A stretch of 14,610 nucleotides of DNA from Candidatus Nitrosopumilus sp. (GTDB lineage Archaea > Thermoproteota > Nitrososphaeria > Nitrososphaerales > Nitrosopumilaceae). The stretch spans positions 1-14,610 of the forward strand of contig JAEMQG010000009.1 of assembly GCA_022758935.1 (NCBI GenBank). The letters run 5' to 3'. The position numbers and the translations under genes were made by a program. Positions 7,633 through 13,936 of this stretch are shown here, in pieces. Under the pieces are notes generated by a model that worked only from the letters and a program-made list of their open reading frames with translations, was not told the origin of the DNA and ran no database searches. Every line of letters begins with the position of its first letter. Positions within the stretch are counted from its first letter, which is position 1.

Positions 7633-9048
7633 ATGGGAAAAACACTTTTTGAAAAAATATGGGATGCTCACATAGTAGTAGAAAAAAAAAATAATCCCTC
7701 TTTAATCTATATTGATAGACATCTTATTCATGAAGTAACTTCACCTCAAGCGTTTGATGGACTTCGTATGAATCATAGATCTGTAAGAAGACCTGACCTC
7801 ACAATTGCTACAATGGATCATAATGTTCCCACAACTGACAGATCTCTCCCAATTTTAGATCAAACTTCTGCGATTCAAATACGAACACTTGAAAAAAATT
7901 GTAAGGATTTTGGAATTCAATTATTTGATATTACAAGTCATGATCAAGGAATTGTTCATGTCATTGGGCCTCAGTTGGGAATCACATTACCTGGAACCAC
8001 AATAGTTTGTGGAGATAGTCATACTTCCACTCATGGTGCCTTTGGAACACTATCTTTTGGAATCGGCACTAGTGAAGTAGAACATGTTTTAGCCTCACAG
8101 ACACTTTGGTTAGATAAGCCAAAACCTTTTGAAATTAGGGTGGAAGGTAAACGTAAGAATCCTCACGCTGTAACTGCTAAAGACATCATACTATCAATAA
8201 TCAAAAATATTGGCACTGCTGGTGGTACTGGTACAGTTATTGAATATCGGGGAGATGGAATCAGTGATCTTTCAATGGAACAGCGAATGACTATTTGTAA
8301 CATGTCAATTGAAGCAGGTGCACGCGCAGGTCTAATTGCTCCAGATGAGAAAACATTTGATTATCTTCGAGATAGAAAATACACCCCAAAAAATTATGAA
8401 TCACTAGTAGATTATTGGAAAGATCATCTTAAAACAGATAGCGATGCAAAATTTGAAAAAATTTATACCTTACATATTGATAATATTGCACCTCAGGTAA
8501 GCTGGGGTACAAATCCTGGTATGACCTGTGATGTCACAGAGTCAGTTCCATCACCAGAAGATTTTTCCAAGGGTGATCATAATCAAAAGAAGGGTGCTGA
8601 AAAAGCACTTGAATACATGGATCTAAAACCTGGAATTCTAATTACTGAAATTAAAATAGATAGGGTGTTTATAGGCTCATGCACAAATGCTAGATTGGAA
8701 GATCTAATTGAAGCATCCAAAATCATCAAGGGACGAAAAATATCTCCACATGTTAGAGCCATGGTGGTTCCGGGTTCTCAAATGGTGAAAAAACAGGCTG
8801 AAGATCTTGGCATTGATAAAATCTTCACAGACGCTAATTTTGAATGGAGAGAATCAGGTTGTAGTATGTGTTTGGGAATGAATCCTGATATTTTATCTCC
8901 TGGTGAAAGATGTGCAAGTACTTCTAATAGAAATTTTGAAGGTAGACAAGGAACTGGGGGGAGAACTCACTTGGTAAGTCCAGTGATGGCCGCCGCCGCT
9001 GCAATAGAAGGACATTTTGTAGATGTTAGAAAAATGGATCTGAATTAA
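7633..9048 (+). CDS. leuC: 3-isopropylmalate dehydratase large subunit, bacterial type
   Basis: Catalyses, with LeuD, the isomerisation of 2- to 3-isopropylmalate in leucine synthesis. The 471-aa length and the motifs follow bacterial LeuC closely: [12 protein letters not shown] at the start, [49 protein letters not shown] and [15 protein letters not shown] near the end. The [4Fe-4S] ligands C350 (GSCTNAR), C410 and C413 (GCSMCLGMN) sit at almost the same residue numbers as in E. coli LeuC. The start is the ATG at 7633, which puts the family N-terminus right at the start codon; a TTG 45 nt earlier lies inside the upstream gene. It is third in the operon, 7 nt after the archaeal-type small subunit and 1 nt before its own small subunit. 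Horizontal origin from bacteria is likely. Confidence 0.95.
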   Translation: MGKTLFEKIWDAHIVVEKKNNPSLIYIDRHLIHEVTSPQAFDGLRMNHRSVRRPDLTIATMDHNVPTTDRSLPILDQTSAIQIRTLEKNCKDFGIQLFDITSHDQGIVHVIGPQLGITLPGTTIVCGDSHTSTHGAFGTLSFGIGTSEVEHVLASQTLWLDKPKPFEIRVEGKRKNPHAVTAKDIILSIIKNIGTAGGTGTVIEYRGDGISDLSMEQRMTICNMSIEAGARAGLIAPDEKTFDYLRDRKYTPKNYESLVDYWKDHLKTDSDAKFEKIYTLHIDNIAPQVSWGTNPGMTCDVTESVPSPEDFSKGDHNQKKGAEKALEYMDLKPGILITEIKIDRVFIGSCTNARLEDLIEASKIIKGRKISPHVRAMVVPGSQMVKKQAEDLGIDKIFTDANFEWRESGCSMCLGMNPDILSPGERCASTSNRNFEGRQGTGGRTHLVSPVMAAAAAIEGHFVDVRKMDLN

Positions 9049-9049
9049 G

Positions 9050-9634
9050 ATGCAATCTTTCAAAAAAATCAAAACTGTAATCACTCCATTAGATCAAGTG
9101 AATGTCGATACCGATCAAATTGTACCAAAACAATTCTTAAAATTGGTACAAAAATCTGGTTTTGGCAAGTTTCTTTTCTATGACTGGAGATATGATGATC
9201 AAGAAAATCTAAAGTCTGATTTTATCTTAAATAATGAAAAATACAAAAATTCTAAAATTCTTGTTGCGGGAGATAATTTTGGATGTGGTTCTAGTAGAGA
9301 ACATGCAGTTTGGGCATTACAAGACTATGGTTTCTCAGTAATCGTTGCCCCTTCTTTTGCTGATATCTTTTACAGTAATTGTTTCAAAAATGGTCTTTTA
9401 CCGATTGTTTTGGAAGAAAAAATAGTAGAAAAATTACAACGCGAAACAGGGATGATTGAAGTAGACCTGGAAAATCAAATAATTAAAACAAGTTCTGAAG
9501 AAATTCCATTTGATATTGATTTACACAAGAAACAAATTCTTTTGGAGGGGTTAGATGATATTGCTCAAACTTTACAATACGAAAAAGAAATCTCCGAATT
9601 TGAAAAACAATCTAAAACCCCATCTGTTTTATGA
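9050..9634 (+). CDS. leuD: 3-isopropylmalate dehydratase small subunit, bacterial type
   Basis: Small subunit partner of LeuC, 194 aa, the usual bacterial LeuD length. It shows NVDTDQIVPKQFLKLV at the substrate loop, then [31 protein letters not shown] and APSFADIFYSNCFKNGLLP, all in standard LeuD order. The loop reads QFLK, as in bacterial LeuD, and differs from the YLKI loop of the other small subunit in this operon. That supports isopropylmalate as the substrate. The ATG lies one base after the LeuC stop. The 3' end overlaps the convergent nucleotidyltransferase gene by 23 nt, and T-runs just after the stop probably end the operon. Confidence 0.95.
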   Translation: MQSFKKIKTVITPLDQVNVDTDQIVPKQFLKLVQKSGFGKFLFYDWRYDDQENLKSDFILNNEKYKNSKILVAGDNFGCGSSREHAVWALQDYGFSVIVAPSFADIFYSNCFKNGLLPIVLEEKIVEKLQRETGMIEVDLENQIIKTSSEEIPFDIDLHKKQILLEGLDDIAQTLQYEKEISEFEKQSKTPSVL

Positions 9635-10340
9635 TTTTTTTCACAGTTTTTTTGTGTCTTTCTAAAACCATTGGTGACTCGACATCTATCCACTCTGTAT
9701 TTTGAATGTCATAGGCACTAATTTTTCCTTCTTTGGATAATTGTTGTAAAATGTCAAATGAAAGATTGATCTCTTTCTGTTTTTCTTTTGCTCTGATTCT
9801 TTTGATGATATCTTTTCCGAGAATGTAAATGCCTAGACACTCTGAAAATTGTAATTTCATAGTTGGTTTTTCTTTGAATTCCTTAATTATGCCATTTTCT
9901 ACTAGTGCAAATCCTGTTTCTTCATTTCTTTTTGTTCTGGTTGCAATGCATGCAATACTATTTTTTTCTTTAAACACTTTTCTCATCTCAACTAAATCTA
10001 TGGCACATAGGTTATCTACAAACCATAACAAAAATTCTGAATTTTCCTTGAGTTTATCTTCAATATGTAAAAGATCACCCCCTGTTCCACTCTGGGTATC
10101 TTGAACGAATGTAATCTTTTTTTTATTTTTGAAACTGCTGTAATAATTTCTAATTTGACCCCCCAATCCTTCGAAGTCAGAAATTATGATAATTTCCTTA
10201 ATGAAATCAAATGAATTTAGATATCTTACAATATAGTCGATTAACGGTTTATCATTTATCGGTGTCATTGCTTTTGGAAAATATTCTGTATATGGCTTAC
10301 CCCTAGTTCCCTTACCACCAGCTAGAATTATGGCTTTCAC
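9612..10340 (-). CDS. Sugar-phosphate nucleotidyltransferase
   Basis: A 242-aa nucleotidyltransferase of the glucose-1-phosphate thymidylyl/mannose-1-phosphate guanylyl type, which makes NDP-sugars for glycan or glycolipid synthesis. The nucleotide-binding loop is LAGGKGTRGKP (residues 6-16; the usual leucine after GTR is glycine), followed by FPKAMTPINDKPLIDY. The base-binding element is QDTQSGTGGDL (80-90). The first metal aspartate is D109 in LLWFVDNL, and the second is in WIDVESP near the C-terminus; EFKEKP is also present. There is no left-handed helix domain, so it is a minimal single-domain enzyme and the sugar cannot be told. It starts with GTG (complement of 10338-10340), 3 nt after the uS9 stop, so it rides at the end of the ribosomal operon. 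The 3' end overlaps LeuD by 23 nt. Confidence 0.85.
   Translation of the reverse strand: MKAIILAGGKGTRGKPYTEYFPKAMTPINDKPLIDYIVRYLNSFDFIKEIIIISDFEGLGGQIRNYYSSFKNKKKITFVQDTQSGTGGDLLHIEDKLKENSEFLLWFVDNLCAIDLVEMRKVFKEKNSIACIATRTKRNEETGFALVENGIIKEFKEKPTMKLQFSECLGIYILGKDIIKRIRAKEKQKEINLSFDILQQLSKEGKISAYDIQNTEWIDVESPMVLERHKKTVKKIIKQMGF
9635..9652 (+). terminator. T-run terminator of the hydro-lyase operon
   Basis: Runs of six T (9635-9640) and seven T (9646-9652) follow the LeuD stop. The site lies within the 3' end of the nucleotidyltransferase gene on the other strand, where it encodes lysines. T-runs of this kind terminate archaeal RNA polymerase. Confidence 0.42.
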
Positions 10341-10343
10341 AGT

Positions 10344-10793
10344 CTAACGATATGATTTTTGTTTTCTTCTTCTTGCACCCGGTCCGCCAAACTTTTTTGG
10401 TTCTTTTCTTCTGGCATCGCCGCTAATCAGATACTTGTCAAAATCTGTAATTCTTTGTCTTAGGTCTTCTCTTGTGGATTTTGGAAATGGATGATCTTTA
10501 GGTTCTTTTTTAGATTTAGTCCATCCTATAAGGGCTCTTGAAATTCCAGTGGCTACTGCACCTGCTTGTCCCATAAATCCCCCTCCTCGCACTCTGACTG
10601 AAATATCTATCTTATCTCTTAAATCCCCAGTAATTTCTAATGGAATTAACATAATCTCACGAGCAGTTTCCTGTGGAATCATTTCGACAGGTACATTGTT
10701 TATTCTAACCTTGCCCCGTCCTTTTGTAATGTAAACATGTGCACTAGATGTTTTTCTAGTTGCAAAATAAATTTCTGTTTTTGGCGTTGTCAT
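10344..10793 (-). CDS. rps9: Small ribosomal subunit protein uS9
   Basis: A 149-aa archaeal uS9, a small-subunit head protein whose C-terminal tail reaches the P-site tRNA. The N-terminus reads TRKTSSAHVYITKGRGKVRIN, followed by VRGGGFMGQAGAVATGISRAL. The tail is basic and ends in the universally conserved SYR (GARRRKQKSYR). It overlaps uL13 by 4 nt (ATGA) and is followed 3 nt later by the nucleotidyltransferase gene. The order eL18-uL13-uS9 is conserved in archaea. Confidence 0.97.
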   Translation of the reverse strand: MTTPKTEIYFATRKTSSAHVYITKGRGKVRINNVPVEMIPQETAREIMLIPLEITGDLRDKIDISVRVRGGGFMGQAGAVATGISRALIGWTKSKKEPKDHPFPKSTREDLRQRITDFDKYLISGDARRKEPKKFGGPGARRRKQKSYR

Positions 10794-11251
10794 TCTGTCC
10801 AGCCTATTATCTTGCCAATCTCTCCCACTGTTGTATAGTTGGCAGAAGATCTTCTAATTTTTGCGTTTTCAAATTGAATTTTTTTAAATGCACCTAACTC
10901 TTTAGGCGAACCAATGTATGTTCTTAATCTTTTATGAGCTGCCACACCTGAAGGTTTCTTTCTTGGCAACATTCCACGAATCATTGTTTTCATAATTGTG
11001 TCTGGTCTTCTTGGATGTACTGGACCATGCCTTGGGTGAATTACACTATTAACTTCTAAAAATGCTCTATGCTCACTTATTAAATTTGATCTTGTTCCAC
11101 TCAACATGATTTTCTCACAATTAACAACTGATACCCTGTTTCCGTTTAACAATAGTTTAGCGACATTAGAACATAATCGTCCTGCTATGTGGTCTGTAGC
11201 ATCTACAACAATTGGTTTATCTATTGATACGACATTTTCTTGATTAGCCAA
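10790..11251 (-). CDS. rpl13: Large ribosomal subunit protein uL13
   Basis: A 153-aa uL13 of the 50S subunit. Key segments are DATDHIAGRLCSNVAKLLL, VNCEKIMLSG, then HPRHGPVHPRRPDTIMKTMIRGMLP and AHKRLRTYIGSP, all in family order. The start is TTG (complement of 11249-11251), giving MANQENVV. This start lies inside the last codons of eL18 with an 8-nt overlap, and no ATG precedes the conserved core. The stop overlaps the uS9 start by 4 nt. Chained overlaps imply tight translational coupling across the operon. Confidence 0.97.
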   Translation of the reverse strand: MANQENVVSIDKPIVVDATDHIAGRLCSNVAKLLLNGNRVSVVNCEKIMLSGTRSNLISEHRAFLEVNSVIHPRHGPVHPRRPDTIMKTMIRGMLPRKKPSGVAAHKRLRTYIGSPKELGAFKKIQFENAKIRRSSANYTTVGEIGKIIGWTE

Positions 11252-11591
11252 GTATCATCACTCCTTTCCCAGTTGGGTGTTTCACTATCAAATCAGAATA
11301 ACTAATGATTTCCCCCCCATTTTCTAAAATCTTTGTAGCTGCAGAATTTGAAATTGAAAATGAGCAAAGTGTGATTTTATGATGAATATCTCCTGTTCCC
11401 AATACTTTTCCAGGAAACACTACTGTGTCGGCATCCTTTGTTAGTTGACCTATTCGTTTCAAGTTGATATTTCGTCTGGCACGGGATGGTTTTAATGCAT
11501 ATTCTGCCAACTTTGCCCAAATGGGGGCTTCATTTTTGACTGATGCCTTTTTTAGATCTTTTGCCATGCGTATGACAACTTGATTAACCAT
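11244..11591 (-). CDS. rpl18e: Large ribosomal subunit protein eL18
   Basis: A 115-aa archaeal eL18 (L18e), fold-related to bacterial L15. It shows WAKLAEYALKPSRARRNIN, the KVLGTG turn and a C-terminal KHPTGKGVMILG. The start is ATG, complementary to 11589-11591. The 45-nt gap before it carries a good TATA-like box, so the eL18-uL13-uS9-nucleotidyltransferase unit can be transcribed independently of rpo3. The 3' end overlaps uL13 by 8 nt. Confidence 0.96.
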   Translation of the reverse strand: MVNQVVIRMAKDLKKASVKNEAPIWAKLAEYALKPSRARRNINLKRIGQLTKDADTVVFPGKVLGTGDIHHKITLCSFSISNSAATKILENGGEIISYSDLIVKHPTGKGVMILG

Positions 11592-11613
11592 GTGAATAGT
11601 CCGACTTAAAACC

Positions 11614-11623
11614 CAAATATAAT
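11614..11623 (-). promoter_or_regulatory. Probable box A in front of eL18
   Basis: On the - strand, ATTATATTTG is centred about 27-28 nt before the eL18 ATG. It fills the only real gap inside the Rpo3-ribosomal protein block, suggesting an internal promoter and a leaderless eL18 message. Confidence 0.48.
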
Positions 11624-11636
11624 GTCTATGCTTAGT

Positions 11637-12275
11637 TTATTCTTCTAATTTGTCAATAATTTCTTTAAACTCTACTAACCTGTTACTGAGTTCATCTACT
11701 CCTGCAAGGATTATCTGTTCTGGTTTTAATGCTCCTGTTGACTCTACTGTGAGAATTCTCTCGTCTTCTTTGTTGGTTTCGGTGAGAACTGCAATGTTTG
11801 ATGAATTCCACTTTGCATGTTCTGTACCTCTACCCAGTCTTGCATAGCATTCAATTTTGATTCTCTGTCCTGGTGCCAGTTGAACAATTGGAATTTTATC
11901 TGAAGTTGGCTTTACCGACTCATCCTCCGATGTTAATTCATTTGATAAGATCGTTCTTGTAATATCGGAGTCTCCAGAATCTAGAACCAACATAACTTTA
12001 CAATTAGAACAACCTGTTTCACTTTGACAATCACATTTTGATGGTTCATTAAACCTTGATAGATCTGTCCTAATTGGAATTAAGCCTAATCTATGCGCCA
12101 AACCTTCATCTGGCAATACTGATGAATTTTCTATAATGTCTACTGTATCTATGGCAAATATCGGAATACCGTTTAAACAGATACGTCTAAGTGCATTTGC
12201 ATACTGTAAAGAAATTCCTTTTAACTTGATTGAAATTTTTTGATTATCCTTGTTAACAATCTCTAAAGAAGACAA
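11637..12275 (-). CDS. rpoD: DNA-directed RNA polymerase subunit Rpo3 (RpoD)
   Basis: A 212-aa archaeal RNA polymerase subunit D, which pairs with Rpo11 as the assembly platform, equivalent to bacterial alpha and eukaryotic Rpb3. The conserved start is KISIKLKGISLQYANALRRI, followed by PIFAIDTVDI and the highly conserved DEGLAHRLGLIPI. An inserted domain carries four cysteines, C81, C83, C89 and C92 (CDCQSETGCSNC), the pattern that binds an Fe-S cluster in archaeal Rpo3. The conserved APGQRIKIECYARLGRGTEHAKW segment follows. The start is TTG (complement of 12273-12275): an in-frame TAG lies only two codons upstream and the next residues match the family N-terminus. It opens the - strand block and faces the divergent cupredoxin gene. 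Confidence 0.96.
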   Translation of the reverse strand: MSSLEIVNKDNQKISIKLKGISLQYANALRRICLNGIPIFAIDTVDIIENSSVLPDEGLAHRLGLIPIRTDLSRFNEPSKCDCQSETGCSNCKVMLVLDSGDSDITRTILSNELTSEDESVKPTSDKIPIVQLAPGQRIKIECYARLGRGTEHAKWNSSNIAVLTETNKEDERILTVESTGALKPEQIILAGVDELSNRLVEFKEIIDKLEE

Positions 12276-12302
12276 ATCCTAGAGGAAAATTTTTGAAGTC
12301 CA

Positions 12303-12311
12303 CATAAAAAT
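12303..12311 (-). promoter_or_regulatory. Possible box A for rpo3
   Basis: On the - strand, ATTTTTATG is centred about 32 nt before the rpo3 TTG, which would give a leader of about five bases. The same bases form one half of an imperfect direct repeat with 12373-12390. The match is moderate. Confidence 0.32.
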
Positions 12312-12390
12312 CTAGCTGGTTTTACGTTAAGATGATAAAATTTTTACGTGATTTAATCAAACCCATTTTAGGCATAAAAAAACTGGTTTT
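12303..12390. repeat. Imperfect direct repeat between rpo3 and the cupredoxin gene
   Basis: Two copies of CATAAAAA followed by CTGGTTTT occur at 12303-12323 (5-nt spacer between halves) and 12373-12390 (2-nt spacer), about 70 nt apart in the divergent intergenic region. Each 8-base half is identical between copies. It could be a duplicated regulator site or chance in AT-rich DNA. Confidence 0.35.
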
Positions 12391-12474
12391 CTAAACTGTC
12401 TTATTTACTATCTCTCTACTTTCCATTTTTGTCTTTAACTGCAACAATTACTAGTCTCTGGAATCTACCTCTTA

Positions 12475-12495
12475 ACTTATAACCACATTATATAA
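12475..12495 (+). promoter_or_regulatory. Candidate TATA elements for the cupredoxin gene
   Basis: Two TATA-like boxes lie here: CTTATAACC (12475-12483), about 31 nt before the TTG at 12510, and TTATATAA (12488-12495), only about 18 nt before it. The second is the better TATA match but would place the transcript start just inside the frame drawn here, so either the first box is used or the real start codon is further in. Confidence 0.42.
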
Positions 12496-12509
12496 CAAAA
12501 AAATGTTAA

Positions 12510-13130
12510 TTGAAACGTACTTCCAAAATAGCAATCATTTCAGGTATTGTAGCTGTTATACTTATTTCTGCAGCATTAACGGTACATTTCAGACTTTCAG
12601 AAACGGAAAAATCTGAAATAGCATCAGGAGCTGAACAAAATGAAAAAGAAAGTGCGAGTCAAGTAGCAAATGAGATTGTAAATAGTCTTCAAAACAAGCC
12701 AGAGTCAGAAGAAAATGATAATGCCGAACAAGGTGAAAATGCTGAACAATCTGAAACCACTCTCCCATCCTATGTAAAAATAGTCGATGGAGTACAGGTA
12801 GTGACAATAGATGCCAAGGAGTTTAAATTCACACCGTCTGAAATACACTTAAGTGCAGGAAATGCTAAATTCATTCTCATCAATAACGGTGTAGGTGCAC
12901 ACGAGCTTGTCGTTTATGATGCTTCTAAAAAAGAGATAGTAGACAAAGCAGAACTTGCAGAAGACGAGGAAACCCTGATGAAAAATGTCCTCTTTGAAAT
13001 AGATGAACTCGAGGCAGGGCAATCAAAGGAAAGCGATATCATGAATCTCGAAAAAGGATCATACATCATAGGATGCCACATACCAGGTCACTATGAGGCA
13101 GGTATGAAGGGAATTTTAACCATAGAATGA
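12510..13130 (+). CDS. Membrane-anchored blue copper (cupredoxin/plastocyanin-like) protein
   Basis: A 206-aa exported copper protein, probably an electron carrier on the outer face of the membrane. Residues 1-6 are basic (MKRTSK), followed by one hydrophobic segment (7-25), a signal anchor or signal peptide without a clear lipobox. Residues 30-85 form an acidic, low-complexity linker rich in Glu, Asn, Gln and Ala (NAEQGENAEQSE). The cupredoxin domain spans about 95-206 with the full type 1 copper ligand set: H131 (GAHELVV), C189, H194 and M199 (GCHIPGHYEAGM, spacing C-x4-H-x4-M). The only start near the front is the TTG at 12510, since a TAA precedes it directly. Ammonia-oxidising archaea carry many such proteins, which fits the host inferred here. 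The redox partner is unknown. Confidence 0.9.
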   Translation: MKRTSKIAIISGIVAVILISAALTVHFRLSETEKSEIASGAEQNEKESASQVANEIVNSLQNKPESEENDNAEQGENAEQSETTLPSYVKIVDGVQVVTIDAKEFKFTPSEIHLSAGNAKFILINNGVGAHELVVYDASKKEIVDKAELAEDEETLMKNVLFEIDELEAGQSKESDIMNLEKGSYIIGCHIPGHYEAGMKGILTIE

Positions 13131-13202
13131 TGTAATATTTTGGAAACTCGGAGTCAAGTATTAAAAACCATATTCTAAAAAATAACTAATTTTGCAAGAC
13201 TG

Positions 13203-13208
13203 TTTTTT
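13203..13208 (+). terminator. Possible T-run terminator after the cupredoxin gene
   Basis: A run of six T about 70 nt after the cupredoxin stop and just before the SBDS promoter region. It may separate the two transcripts. The evidence is only the T-run and its position. Confidence 0.25.
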
Positions 13209-13215
13209 CCGTATA

Positions 13216-13225
13216 GATAAATACC
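13216..13225 (+). promoter_or_regulatory. Possible box A for the SBDS-rrp4 operon
   Basis: GATAAATACC is centred about 29-30 nt before the ATG at 13250, close to the spacing seen for other genes here. The match is moderate. Confidence 0.33.
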
Positions 13226-13249
13226 AAATTATCCTATGATATTTCAGAA

Positions 13250-13936
13250 ATGACGGATGTTACAATAGTGAGATATTCTCACGAAGGTGAAAAATTTGAG
13301 ATTTTGGTAAAGCCTGATCCTGCACTTGATTACAAACTTGGAAAGAAAAAAGATATTTCTGCAATCATGGTTTCTGATGAGATTTATACCGATTCTGGAA
13401 AGGGGACTAAACCATCAACAGAAAAATTAATCAAGGCTTTCAAAACTGAAGATGTCTTAGAGATTGCTGAGATAATGCTTCGAAAAGGCGATCTAAATCT
13501 TACTACTGAACAACGACGTAAGATGGTAGAGGAGAAGAGAAAACAAATTGTTTCATATATTGCCAAGACTTTTGTTGATCCTAGAACTCATTTACCTCAT
13601 CCACCAGTGAGAATTGAACAAGCATTAAAGGATGGAAGAATAACAGTAGACCCACAAAAAAGTGTAGATGAACAGGTAAAAGATATTGTAGAAAAATTGC
13701 GTTCAATCATACCTATGAAATCTGAAAATATTGATCTTGAAATAACTATACCTGCACAATATGCTTCTCAATCTTTTGCTGTTCTAAAATCTATAGGGTC
13801 TCTAAAAAAAGAGGAATGGCAAAATAATGGTTCCTTAAAAGCAATACTTGAAATACCCGCTGGAGCAAGGCCAAACGTGATTGATAGATTAGGTTCTATA
13901 ACAAAAGGTTCTGCTACAGTTGAGGTTATGAAATAA
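13250..13936 (+). CDS. sbds: Ribosome maturation protein SBDS (SDO1 homologue)
   Basis: A 228-aa archaeal member of the Shwachman-Bodian-Diamond protein family, which helps mature the large ribosomal subunit. Features of the N-terminal domain are YSHEGEKFEILVKP, ISAIMVSDEIYTDSGKG and KAFKTEDVLEIAEIMLRKGDLNLTTEQRR. The middle helical domain includes YIAKTFVDPRTHLPHPPVRIEQAL, highly typical of the family. The C-terminal ferredoxin-like domain (about 160-228) contains PMKSENIDLEITIPA and ends in the alternating GSATVEVMK strand. The ATG at 13250 gives the usual N-terminus. Its stop overlaps the rrp4 start by one base (TAATG). In many archaea SBDS, Rrp4, Rrp41 and Rrp42 form one operon, and this is the start of that arrangement. 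Confidence 0.96.
   Translation: MTDVTIVRYSHEGEKFEILVKPDPALDYKLGKKKDISAIMVSDEIYTDSGKGTKPSTEKLIKAFKTEDVLEIAEIMLRKGDLNLTTEQRRKMVEEKRKQIVSYIAKTFVDPRTHLPHPPVRIEQALKDGRITVDPQKSVDEQVKDIVEKLRSIIPMKSENIDLEITIPAQYASQSFAVLKSIGSLKKEEWQNNGSLKAILEIPAGARPNVIDRLGSITKGSATVEVMK

Noticed and set aside
12503..12535. ATG at 12503 just after the TATA-like box, a more usual codon than the TTG at 12510.
   Set aside because: It is in a different frame from the cupredoxin and does not lead into a protein-like sequence.
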